This document shows positions 1-5,872 of a stretch of DNA of 10,344 nucleotides, piece by piece (within the stretch, counting starts at the first letter, position 1; each line of letters begins with the position of its first letter). Under the pieces are notes generated by a model. It did not search any database. It worked only from the letters and a program-made list of their open reading frames with translations, and had not been told where the DNA came from. A program made the translations under genes and the position numbers. Source of the DNA: an uncultured bacterium (GTDB taxonomy: Bacteria; Patescibacteriota; Minisyncoccia; Minisyncoccales; JAQTVQ01); NCBI GenBank assembly GCA_903839905.1, contig CAIMDX010000018.1:1-10344 (forward strand), read 5' to 3'.

Positions 1-728
1 ATTTAGAATGGCAAGTAAAGGAAGCTGAAAAAAGGCAGGCGAGTTTGATTTTGGTTATCGGAATAAAAACCAGCCGCTGGCCGGAATGCCATATTCCGGA
101 TTGGGCCAAGGGGCTGGCCAAAGAAGAACAGCAGAAGCAAATTCTTGAAATTCTAAACAGGCTGGTTTTGCGCTATAAAAATGCTCCTAATCTTCTTTCT
201 TGGCAGGTAGAAAACGAGGCGCTTTTTTCATTCGGAGAATGCCCTTGGATTGATCAAGAATTTTTAGAGAAAGAAGCGGTGCTTGTAAAGCAGTTGGATC
301 CTAATCATCCGGTAATAATTTCCGACAGCGGCGAAGGTTCTTTATGGTTTAAAGCAGCCAAGATCGGCGATATTGTCGGCATCACTACTTACAAAAAAGT
401 TTGGATGAGCCAATTTAATTTTTATTTTGATTATCCGATTCCTCCTGTTTTTTATTACCGCAAGGCCCAGCTGGTCAAAACCTTATTTGGTAAAGATGTT
501 TGGTCGGTGGAACTGCAATCAGAGCCTTGGTGCCCGGTGCTTTTGTACGATTGTCCGATGATTGAGCAAAAGAAAACCATGAATTTGGAAAAATTCCAAA
601 GCAATATCAAATTTGTCAAGCAGACCGGCCTGGATCATTTTTATCTTTGGGGAGCGGAGTGGATGTATTGGATGAAAACCAAACAAGGCGATTCAAGTAT
701 TTGGGACGAAGCCAAAAAACTTTTCTAA
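1..728 (+). CDS. Clan GH-A (cellulase-like) glycoside hydrolase, 5'-truncated by window edge
   Basis: The frame is open to the left edge (codons from position 3), so the true start lies upstream; a TTG at 45 is internal. What remains, about 241 residues, is the C-terminal part of a TIM-barrel glycosidase. It has an early strand segment RWPECHIPDW, then SWQVENE, where the Glu at 216-218 follows Asn as in the clan GH-A acid/base. Next comes DSGEGSLW and then VELQSEPW, where the Glu at 510-512 fits the strand-7 nucleophile. An aromatic LWGAEWMYWM segment closes the barrel. In this clan two Glu residues hydrolyse beta-glycosidic bonds with retention. The substrate cannot be named, and no lectin or anchor domain follows. 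The stop is TAA. The first GGTCTAACC hairpin follows 35 bases later, without a proper T-tract. Family is fairly sure; specificity is unknown. Confidence 0.85.
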   Translation, partial: LEWQVKEAEKRQASLILVIGIKTSRWPECHIPDWAKGLAKEEQQKQILEILNRLVLRYKNAPNLLSWQVENEALFSFGECPWIDQEFLEKEAVLVKQLDPNHPVIISDSGEGSLWFKAAKIGDIVGITTYKKVWMSQFNFYFDYPIPPVFYYRKAQLVKTLFGKDVWSVELQSEPWCPVLLYDCPMIEQKKTMNLEKFQSNIKFVKQTGLDHFYLWGAEWMYWMKTKQGDSSIWDEAKKLF

Positions 729-763
729 AATTATTTTGCAAAGTGCATGTCCGTATTCGCCTT

Positions 764-782
764 CCAAAGGTCTAACCTTTGG
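764..782 (+). repeat. GGTCTAACC hairpin, copy 1
   Basis: CCAAAGG - TCTAA - CCTTTGG is a perfect 7-bp stem with a 5-base loop. It sits 35 bases after the glycosidase stop. No T-tract follows directly (TGGTTTGAC), so it is not a canonical intrinsic terminator. It shares the GG-TCTAA-CC core with four other intergenic hairpins in the window, always in this orientation. Confidence 0.8.
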
Positions 783-843
783 TGGTTTGACAAATTTGGT
801 TTTTAGTTTTTGGCTTAAAAAATTGCTTGCGAGGGGGTATGAA

Positions 844-894
844 ATGAACTATTATTTGCATAAAGTTGATTTTAGCCATAATAAACACCACTAG
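844..894 (+). CDS. Possible 16-aa micro-ORF with a Shine-Dalgarno-like site
   Basis: ATG at 844 opens a 16-codon frame (MNYYLHKVDFSHNKHH) ending in TAG. GAGGGGG at 831-837 lies 6 bases upstream, a good SD spacing in a window where most starts have none. There is no homology signal and the length is easily random. It could be an SD-bearing leader peptide or simply chance. Confidence 0.15.
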   Translation: MNYYLHKVDFSHNKHH

Positions 895-913
895 ATATAA
901 CATTTCTTTTTTA

Positions 914-941
914 TTGGGACGATTACTTCGTATGCTATTAT
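914..941 (+). promoter_or_regulatory. Candidate promoter for the leader ORF and glycosyltransferase
   Basis: TTGGGA (914-919), a 16-base spacer, then TGC-TATTAT (-10 at 936-941, with the extended TG at 933-934). The architecture matches the stronger clp promoter at 5724-5751 (16-base spacer, TGC before the -10). The predicted start near 948 falls inside hairpin copy 2, so either the hairpin or the promoter reading may be wrong. Confidence 0.4.
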
Positions 942-958
942 CGGGGTCTAACCCCGAT
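940..958 (+). repeat. GGTCTAACC hairpin, copy 2
   Basis: ATCGGGG - TCTAA - CCCCGAT is a perfect 7-bp stem with the same 5-base loop as copy 1 but a different stem sequence. The downstream side is GCGAATTTTG, not a T-run. It overlaps the -10 box of the candidate promoter by two bases. Confidence 0.8.
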
Positions 959-992
959 TGCGAATTTTGATTGACCACGGTTGAGGAGTTAA

Positions 993-1058
993 ATGACAAA
1001 TTATAAAAGACAGGGTTTTATTGTTTTATCTTGGCGAAGAACAGCTGATTTTTTATGA
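993..1058 (+). CDS. 21-aa leader ORF, stop overlapping the glycosyltransferase start (ATGA)
   Basis: ATG at 993-995 is preceded by AGGAG (984-988, 4-base spacing), one of the best SD sites in the window. The frame codes a basic peptide beginning MTNYKRQGFIV and ending TADFL. Its TGA at 1056-1058 overlaps the ATG at 1055-1057 of the next gene, so ribosomes finishing here would be placed on a start that has no SD of its own. This suggests translational coupling or a regulatory leader peptide. The peptide matches no family I know, it has no run of a single amino acid typical of attenuators, and a frame this short can occur by chance. Confidence 0.45.
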   Translation: MTNYKRQGFIVLSWRRTADFL

Positions 1059-2161
1059 GCAAGAAAATTTTAATTATTTCAATTGCAGCTGGTTCCGGCC
1101 ATATTCGGGCGGCTCAGGCCTTGGCTGAATACGCCCAAGCCAGCCTTCCTGATATATCGGCGGAACATATTAATATTTCTGATATCGCTAACCCGCTAAT
1201 AAAACTGTTTAACCAGGATATTTTTGAATTAAGCATTGAAAACTGGCCGAAAGCTTGGGGAAAGGCCTACGAAGCTTCTGATAATAGGCCGATGGCATCT
1301 GTTCTTGGCAGGGCAAGCAAACTGCAAAGGCCTTTTAATTATAAGGTTTCCAGATATCTAAAATCAAAAAACCCGGAAGGGGTTATCTTTACCCATCCGT
1401 CCCTCGCCCAAATAATGGCTGCAAGTTTTAGAAGATATTCTCCAGAAATTAAGTTAAGCTTGGTTGCAACGGATTATCATGTGCATTCTTTTTATAATGC
1501 TTCCAACATTGACCGTTTTTTTGTAGCTAACCAAAATGTCAAAAATAATTTATTGCACGCCGGCGTGGCCGAAGACAAAATTTCAATAACGGGAATTCCA
1601 ATCAACCCGCGTTTTTATTTAAAACATGATATCAACGAATTGAAGCGGAAATATAAGATTGATAACGGCCGGCCTACGGTTTTATTTATTGCTTCATGGG
1701 CTTCAGGGCTTCTTTCGGAATCTGAATTAGTCTATATTATCAAGCAGCTGCTAGAATTCAAACCGGAAATTAATTTAATTTTCTTGGCCAGCGGAAACAA
1801 AGAGGCATATGATACAGCGGTTCGGTCATTTCCCGGAGAGAAAAGGCTTTTAACAGAGATTTGGACGGACGCTATAGACGAATATATGAAAATATCCGAT
1901 ATTGTTATCAGCAAAGCGGGGGGGATAACGGTTTCGGAATGTTTAAGCCTTAATAAGCCTATGATAATATTCAATCCAATGCCCGGACAGGAAGAACGCA
2001 ATGCGGAATTCGTGGAAGAAAATAATTTCGGGGTTAAGGTTGATAGTGAGAAAGAGATTGTTTCAGTTTTATCCAAAGCAATGGCTCTTTCTAAAGATAG
2101 TTCCCAATCTTTGGCGCCAAAAGAAAATCCCTGCACCAAAATCTTTCAATATTTCGAATAA
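1055..2161 (+). CDS. MGDG synthase / UgtP-like GT-B glycosyltransferase (diacylglycerol glycosyltransferase family)
   Basis: A 368-aa cytosolic or membrane-peripheral GT-B enzyme. The N-terminal half fits the MGDG_synth domain: AAGSGHIRAA at residues 11-20 (the acceptor-side GxGH loop), THPSLA at 113-118 and VATDYHVHSFY at 137-147, followed by GIPINPRF at 180-187. The C-terminal half has the nucleotide-sugar site SKAGGITVSECL at 286-297 and NPMPGQEERNAEF at 307-319, typical of GT28-type sugar-donor binding. Family members move glucose or galactose from UDP-sugar to diacylglycerol; MurG is a more distant relative. Donor and acceptor cannot be read from sequence. The start at 1055 is fixed by an in-frame TGA at 1046-1048. 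It has no SD of its own and overlaps the leader ORF by ATGA. HtrA follows after 49 bases with no hairpin between, so co-transcription is possible. Confidence 0.9.
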   Translation: MSKKILIISIAAGSGHIRAAQALAEYAQASLPDISAEHINISDIANPLIKLFNQDIFELSIENWPKAWGKAYEASDNRPMASVLGRASKLQRPFNYKVSRYLKSKNPEGVIFTHPSLAQIMAASFRRYSPEIKLSLVATDYHVHSFYNASNIDRFFVANQNVKNNLLHAGVAEDKISITGIPINPRFYLKHDINELKRKYKIDNGRPTVLFIASWASGLLSESELVYIIKQLLEFKPEINLIFLASGNKEAYDTAVRSFPGEKRLLTEIWTDAIDEYMKISDIVISKAGGITVSECLSLNKPMIIFNPMPGQEERNAEFVEENNFGVKVDSEKEIVSVLSKAMALSKDSSQSLAPKENPCTKIFQYFE

Positions 2162-2189
2162 TTAAGTACTGCCTTAATAAAAAGATAAT
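2162..2189 (+). promoter_or_regulatory. Weak candidate promoter for htrA
   Basis: TTAAGT (2162-2167), a 16-base spacer, GATAAT (2184-2189). The same TTAAGT hexamer precedes the pilin promoter at 3795. The predicted start near 2196 would leave a leader of about 15 bases. Read-through from the glycosyltransferase is an equally good explanation. Confidence 0.3.
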
Positions 2190-2210
2190 AAACGATAAAT
2201 TTTTTGGCCT

Positions 2211-3704
2211 ATGTCTATTTACGAATTGCCCAAGTTTAATTTCTTTAAAAAAGAAAAAGCCGTGGAAGAAAAAGACGGCCAGCAAGCTGAAGCAAGCCAG
2301 CTAATAGAGGATGGAGTGCCTTCTATAGATATTAACGCGCTGTCCGGCTCTTTTAGTCAATCTTCAGTGAAGCTTTTATCATTAAAGGGCGAACCGATAA
2401 TGATGCCGCCAGCGGCCGTTTTGCCGGTCAATGGAGCGGAAGATAAGCCGGTCCAAGAACAAAATCCAGAGAAAGGAAAATACTTTTCTTTAGGCCTTAT
2501 TTTGACCCTAGCCCTATTGATCGGTTTGATCGGCGGCGGTTTTTCCGGCTATTATTTTTATTCCAAGATTAGGCAGGACCTGGGCATGCCCGCGTCCGGC
2601 GGTTTTGATTTGTTCAAGCAGGGGACTACTACGGAAAAAATAATAGAAAAACAGATATTTCAAGATACCAGAGAGGAGAAGATCATTAAGACCGTGAAAG
2701 ATGTTTCCCCTTCTGTGGTAAGTATTGCTATTTATAAAGATATGCCGGTTTACCAATATCAATATCAGGATCCTTATCAGGATTTCTTCGGCAATCCTTT
2801 CGGCGGTTATGCCGTTCCCCAAATTAAAGGCTATGAAAAACAGGAAGTCGGAGCTGGTTCGGGTTTTATTGTATCCGAAGACGGTTTGGTTTTGACCAAT
2901 AAACATGTAGTGGAAGATACAGCCGCAGAATATAGAGTGGTTACAAATGATGGTAAAGAACATGTTGCCAAGGTTTTAGCTCGCGATCCGGCTCAAGACT
3001 TAGCCATTTTAAAAATTGAAGGCAGTGGATTTAAACCCTTGCAATTGGGAGAATCCAATAACCTGCAGATAGGACAAACGGTTATCGCCATCGGCAATGC
3101 TTTAGGCGAATTTCAGAATACTGTTTCCACGGGCGTGGTTTCGGGGCTTTCTCGCTCAATTACCGCATCCGGCGGCCAAATGCAAGAAACATTGGAAAAT
3201 GTTATTCAGACCGACGCGGCTATCAACTCCGGCAATTCCGGCGGTCCGCTTTTAAATTTGTCGGGAGAGGTTATCGGCATCAATACGGCCGTGGCTTCGC
3301 AGGCCCAGGGTATTGGTTTTGCCTTGCCAATTGATTTGGCCAAACGAGATATAGAGCAGGTTAAAAATAATAGCAAAATTTCTTATCCGTTTTTAGGCGT
3401 GAGGTACACATTGCTCACTCCAGAGACCGCCAAACAGCAGAATTTGTCCGTTGATTACGGCGCGATGATTAGCAGGAGCGCGAGCGACAGCAGTCCGGCC
3501 GTAGTGGCGGGATCGCCGGCAGACAAGGCAGGGCTTAAAGAAAAAGACATTATTTTGGAATTCAACGGGGAGAAAATAACCCAAGAGAACACCTTAACTA
3601 AGGCAATTGCCGCTCACTTGCCAGGCGATAAAATAACGCTTAAGATTATGAGGAATAACAAGCAATTTTTAGCAGATGTGATATTGGGAGAGTGGAGCCA
3701 ATAA
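2211..3704 (+). CDS. htrA: HtrA/DegP-type S1C serine protease with N-terminal TM anchor and PDZ domain
   Basis: A 497-aa envelope quality-control protease. Residues 1-90 form a charged, Pro-rich and probably cytosolic segment. Residues 91-118 (YFSLGLILTL onward) are one membrane anchor. The trypsin-like domain runs from about 155 to 385 with an intact triad: His232 in TNKHVV, Asp263 in AQDLAILKI and Ser343 in GNSGGPL. A Tyr/Gln-rich loop (about 180-200, YQYQYQDPYQ) sits where DegP has its LA loop. One PDZ domain covers about 393-495 (AGSPADKAGLKEKDIIL at 433-449) and should bind C-terminal tails of misfolded substrates. The length is near the family norm apart from the long N-terminal tail. 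The start at 2211 has no SD (upstream TTTTTTGGCCT). A strong terminator lies 18 bases past the stop, ending the unit. It is paralogous to the inactive protein at 8606-9310. Confidence 0.96.
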   Translation: MSIYELPKFNFFKKEKAVEEKDGQQAEASQLIEDGVPSIDINALSGSFSQSSVKLLSLKGEPIMMPPAAVLPVNGAEDKPVQEQNPEKGKYFSLGLILTLALLIGLIGGGFSGYYFYSKIRQDLGMPASGGFDLFKQGTTTEKIIEKQIFQDTREEKIIKTVKDVSPSVVSIAIYKDMPVYQYQYQDPYQDFFGNPFGGYAVPQIKGYEKQEVGAGSGFIVSEDGLVLTNKHVVEDTAAEYRVVTNDGKEHVAKVLARDPAQDLAILKIEGSGFKPLQLGESNNLQIGQTVIAIGNALGEFQNTVSTGVVSGLSRSITASGGQMQETLENVIQTDAAINSGNSGGPLLNLSGEVIGINTAVASQAQGIGFALPIDLAKRDIEQVKNNSKISYPFLGVRYTLLTPETAKQQNLSVDYGAMISRSASDSSPAVVAGSPADKAGLKEKDIILEFNGEKITQENTLTKAIAAHLPGDKITLKIMRNNKQFLADVILGEWSQ

Positions 3705-3722
3705 ATCTTGGAAAATCATCAA

Positions 3723-3757
3723 AAAAAATGCCGAGGGTCTAACCCTCGGCATTTTTT
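3723..3757. terminator. Bidirectional intrinsic terminator (GGTCTAACC hairpin, copy 3)
   Basis: A 15-bp perfect stem, 3723-3737 paired with 3743-3757, closes on a TCTAA loop. The GC core is TGCCGAGGG/CCCTCGGCA, flanked by an A-tract on the left and a T-tract on the right, so it can stop transcription from either side. It lies 18 bases after the htrA stop, which fits a rho-independent terminator. Confidence 0.93.
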
Positions 3758-3794
3758 CTTTGAGGACGACTTGCCAGCTGTGGAAAAAGATTGT

Positions 3795-3823
3795 TTAAGT
3801 TTTTATTTGATAAGATGTATAAT
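3795..3823 (+). promoter_or_regulatory. Promoter for the first pseudopilin, probably giving a leaderless mRNA
   Basis: TTAAGT (3795-3800), a 17-base spacer, and a consensus TATAAT (3818-3823) preceded by TG. Six bases (ATTATT) separate the -10 from the ATG at 3830, so the A of that ATG is the expected +1. Confidence 0.6.
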
Positions 3824-3829
3824 ATTATT

Positions 3830-4360
3830 ATGCGTAAAGACTTTTTCAAGTTTAGTTTTTTAAAAAAGATTGCTGGGGAAAATAATTTTTCTAAAAAAAA
3901 TAATCAAGATGGCTTTACCATAATTGAGTTATTGGTTGTAATTACTGTTATCGGTATTTTATCTTCCGCGGCCTATGTTGGTTTCGGGAGCATAAAAGCT
4001 GGCGCCCGCGATAATACCAGGATCAGCGACTTGGCCATGATCAAAACAGCGCTTAGCCTTTATTATATAGATAATGGTGATGATCCTAATAACCCTTATC
4101 CTGTCGTTGGTCCTGAAATTTCAATCGGGGACGGTACAGTTAATGATCAATATTTTTCCACTGCTTTAGTGCCAAGATATATCAAGGTTTTACCTAAAGA
4201 TCCTTTATATCCCCAAGAATATTATAGATACAAAGCGACAAATAGTCCGGATGCTTTTATCTTTTGCGCCAAAATGGAGGCCAGGTCCGGGATTGAATGC
4301 GCCTGTCTTGATGAAAAAGTAAATTCTGGTGTTTCTTATAAGCCCGTTTGTCCGTTTTAG
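3830..4360 (+). CDS. Type II secretion GspG-like / type IV pseudopilin
   Basis: A 176-aa prepilin. A positively charged leader ends at Gly28, and the class III cleavage site DG|FTIIE follows, with Phe29 as +1 and Glu33 as the conserved +5 Glu. A hydrophobic helix LLVVITVIGILSSAAYVGF comes next. The globular part has ARDNTRISDLAMIKTALSLYY and LPKDPLYPQEYYRY, the GspG-type helix and DP..P..Y loop. Four Cys cluster near the C-terminus (FCAKM, CACLD, VCPF), suggesting disulfides outside the cell. It would be processed by a PilD-type peptidase and assembled into a pilus-like fibre; none of that machinery is in the window. The frame extends to a TTG at 3791, but the -10 box lies inside that extension, so I choose ATG 3830. 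The next gene codes a homologous pilin. Confidence 0.92.
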   Translation: MRKDFFKFSFLKKIAGENNFSKKNNQDGFTIIELLVVITVIGILSSAAYVGFGSIKAGARDNTRISDLAMIKTALSLYYIDNGDDPNNPYPVVGPEISIGDGTVNDQYFSTALVPRYIKVLPKDPLYPQEYYRYKATNSPDAFIFCAKMEARSGIECACLDEKVNSGVSYKPVCPF

Positions 4361-4442
4361 CAATCGGGGCAGAAATGAAAATTTATTTTTTTAACAATTT
4401 TTCCATCTAATTTTTAAATAATTAATTTATAACGCCATTTTT

Positions 4443-5609
4443 ATGCTTATGTCTAACTTTCGTCATTTTCTCCAAAAAATAAGCCAGAAATGCAAATTTT
4501 TAAAAAAGAATCATTTTTTGGGGTTTACCATGGTTGAAATTCTTGTGACGATAACGATTATCGGCATATTAGCGGCTCTTTTGTTTCCGTCCCTTGAGGG
4601 CTTGATGGCAAGCGCCAGGGATAACGAAAGAAAAACAGAAATTACTAAATTAAAAGTAGCTCTTCAGGTCTATAATACTTATAATAATAAATATCCAACC
4701 ACCACCGATTGGATTTCCATTGGAGAAGATTCTTCTTTTTCACAGACATTGGATAAAAAATATATAGACGCATTGCCCACGGATCCGTTATATCCCCAGA
4801 CCGATATCGCCGGAGAGAAATATTCGTATTATTACAACGCAACAACTTCCGATGCTTATACGCTTTGCGCTAAAAACGAATCCAAAGGAGGTTATTTTTG
4901 CGTTGATAAGAGTGTTAATTCTGGTGTTGCGCAGGTGGTTGCCATGGAAGGATTGGGCGGCGGAGGCACGGGCGGCGGGGGAGGTTTTGTCTGCGGCGTA
5001 AGCACAGTAACCTCCACTTACAACGGCAGTTCCGTCACTTACGGAACGGTTACTAGCACCAACAGTGAATGCTGGTTGGACCGAAATCTTGGCGCTTCGC
5101 GAGTTGCTACAACTTATAACGATTCTGCCGCTTACGGCGGCCTTTTTCAATGGGGAAGGTTGGACGATGGACATCAGATCCGTAACAGCGGCACAACCAC
5201 TGCTATTTCCACTTCCAGCAATCCCGGCCACGCTAATTTTATTAAGGGTACAAATAGTCCCCATGACTGGGTGACTCCTCAAACAAACAATTTATGGCAG
5301 GGGGTTTCTGGCATTAACAACCCCTGCCCAAGCGGCTGGCGGATACCTACTTTTGCGGAGTGGGAGACCGAGATGACGAGTTGGAGCAGTAATAATTATA
5401 ACGGAGCTTTTGCCAGTCCCCTTAAATTGACAGCGGGCGGAATGCGCTACACTGATGCCTTATTATACTGGGTTGACAGCCATGGCTATTATTGGGATAG
5501 CGAGGTCAGCTGGGAAGATGCTTGCGGATTGCAACTTCGCAATATTAGTGCGAGCATGGTGTGCGGTGATCGTGCTAGTGCCGAATCGGTTCGTTGTATT
5601 AAGGACTGA
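4443..5609 (+). CDS. Pseudopilin fused to a C-terminal FISUMP (Fib_succ_major) domain; putative surface adhesin
   Basis: A 388-aa protein. The prepilin part (about 1-170) has leader Gly27, cleavage before Phe28, +5 Glu32 in GFTMVEILV, a hydrophobic helix, ARDNERKTEITKLKVALQVY and LPTDPLYPQ, matching the upstream pilin. A Gly linker (171-181, LGGGGTGGGGG) leads to a FISUMP domain at about 184-387: CWLDRNLGA at 210-218, YGGLFQWGR at 231-239, NNPCPSGWRIPTFAEW at 292-307 and AGGMRY at 331-336. It ends in a GYYW...SVRCIKD segment. Six Cys in the domain (184, 210, 295, 361, 374, 385) may form disulfides. The layout suggests a minor pilin displaying a ligand-binding head. Residues after GYYW depart from the family's usual Asn/Ser-rich run, as in diversified proteins. 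There is no SD; a TATAAC at 4428-4433 sits nine bases before the start, which could equally be Met3 (4449). Confidence 0.93.
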   Translation: MLMSNFRHFLQKISQKCKFLKKNHFLGFTMVEILVTITIIGILAALLFPSLEGLMASARDNERKTEITKLKVALQVYNTYNNKYPTTTDWISIGEDSSFSQTLDKKYIDALPTDPLYPQTDIAGEKYSYYYNATTSDAYTLCAKNESKGGYFCVDKSVNSGVAQVVAMEGLGGGGTGGGGGFVCGVSTVTSTYNGSSVTYGTVTSTNSECWLDRNLGASRVATTYNDSAAYGGLFQWGRLDDGHQIRNSGTTTAISTSSNPGHANFIKGTNSPHDWVTPQTNNLWQGVSGINNPCPSGWRIPTFAEWETEMTSWSSNNYNGAFASPLKLTAGGMRYTDALLYWVDSHGYYWDSEVSWEDACGLQLRNISASMVCGDRASAESVRCIKD

Positions 5610-5628
5610 TCCGGCAATTCGCAATCAG

Positions 5629-5660
5629 ACTGCCAGAGGTTTAACCTTTGGCAGTTTTTT
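5629..5660 (+). terminator. Intrinsic terminator of the pilin-FISUMP gene (hairpin copy 4, TTTAA loop)
   Basis: ACTGCCAGAGG - TTTAA - CCTTTGGCAGT is an 11-bp stem (5629-5639 with 5645-5655) including one G-U pair, followed by T at 5655-5660. It starts 20 bases after the stop. It carries the GG-TTTAA-CC variant of the recurrent core. Confidence 0.92.
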
Positions 5661-5675
5661 GTAGCCGAATAATAT

Positions 5676-5721
5676 CTGCAAGGGTCTAACCCTTGCAGGA
5701 AATCCTGCGGCAGTTTTTTTT
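5676..5721 (+). terminator. Second hairpin (copy 5) with an overlapping alternative stem and a T8 tract
   Basis: CTGCAAGGG - TCTAA - CCCTTGCAG (5676-5684 with 5690-5698) is a perfect 9-bp stem. Its 3' arm can instead pair onward: GCAGG (5695-5699) with CCTGC (5704-5708). CTGC at 5676-5679 can also pair with GCAG at 5710-5713, directly before eight T (5714-5721). The T-tract ends two bases before the clp -35 box. It may serve as a back-up terminator insulating the clp promoter, or be a switchable structure. Confidence 0.65.
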
Positions 5722-5723
5722 GC

Positions 5724-5751
5724 TTGACCGCTGGTCCGGGCTTGCTATAAT
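5724..5751 (+). promoter_or_regulatory. Strong sigma70-type promoter of the clp operon, extended -10
   Basis: TTGACC (5724-5729), a 16-base spacer, and TATAAT (5746-5751) preceded by TGC (extended -10). The predicted start is near 5758, giving a leader of about 115 bases. I see no CIRCE inverted repeat. An ATAGCA-N15-TGCTAT dyad (5815-5841) in the leader is the only operator-like element. Confidence 0.8.
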
Positions 5752-5793
5752 ACCCGTCTCTTTGCAAAGCGCAAAAGAATAGCGCCAAAACAG

Positions 5794-5868
5794 ATGGCAC
5801 AAGCGTATTTATATATAGCAGGTGAATATTCCATTTGCTATTGCGAAGCATTTATTATAAAATTTTAA
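5794..5868 (+). CDS. Possible 24-aa upstream ORF in the clp leader
   Basis: ATG at 5794 opens a 24-codon frame (starting MAQAYLYIAGEY) that ends in TAA at 5866-5868, four bases before the clp ATG. It has no SD. Its placement just ahead of an SD-less start resembles the leader ORF at 993-1058 and could allow coupling, but chance is a fair explanation. Confidence 0.2.
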   Translation: MAQAYLYIAGEYSICYCEAFIIKF

Positions 5869-5872
5869 ATAT

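Larger units (their letters stand above)
729..992. other. Intergenic spacer with two hairpins, a candidate promoter and no convincing gene
   Basis: The stretch between the glycosidase stop and the leader ORF holds hairpins at 764-782 and 940-958, a lone consensus-like TTGACA at 787-792 without a -10 box at normal spacing, a 16-codon ORF at 844-894 behind GAGGGGG, and a TTGGGA/TATTAT promoter candidate. The minus-strand reading frame across 772-999 translates the hairpin arms and has no recognisable domain. I see no tRNA or known structured RNA. Confidence 0.6.

Noticed and set aside
787..792. Consensus TTGACA after hairpin copy 1
   Set aside because: No -10-like hexamer at 16-18 bases downstream; the nearest TTAAAA is 22 bases away. 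Not called as a promoter.
772..999. 75-aa minus-strand reading frame in the 729-1054 spacer
   Set aside because: It crosses two hairpins, has no domain or ribosome site, and lies opposite to every other gene.
4375..4410. 11-codon ORF (MKIYFFNNFSI) between the two pilin genes
   Set aside because: Too short, AT-rich low-complexity sequence, no stop-start coupling with the next gene.
4955..4985. G-rich run (GGGCGG...GGGGGAGG) as a possible G-quadruplex
   Set aside because: Fully explained by the Gly-rich linker codons of the pilin-FISUMP protein; no independent sign of function.
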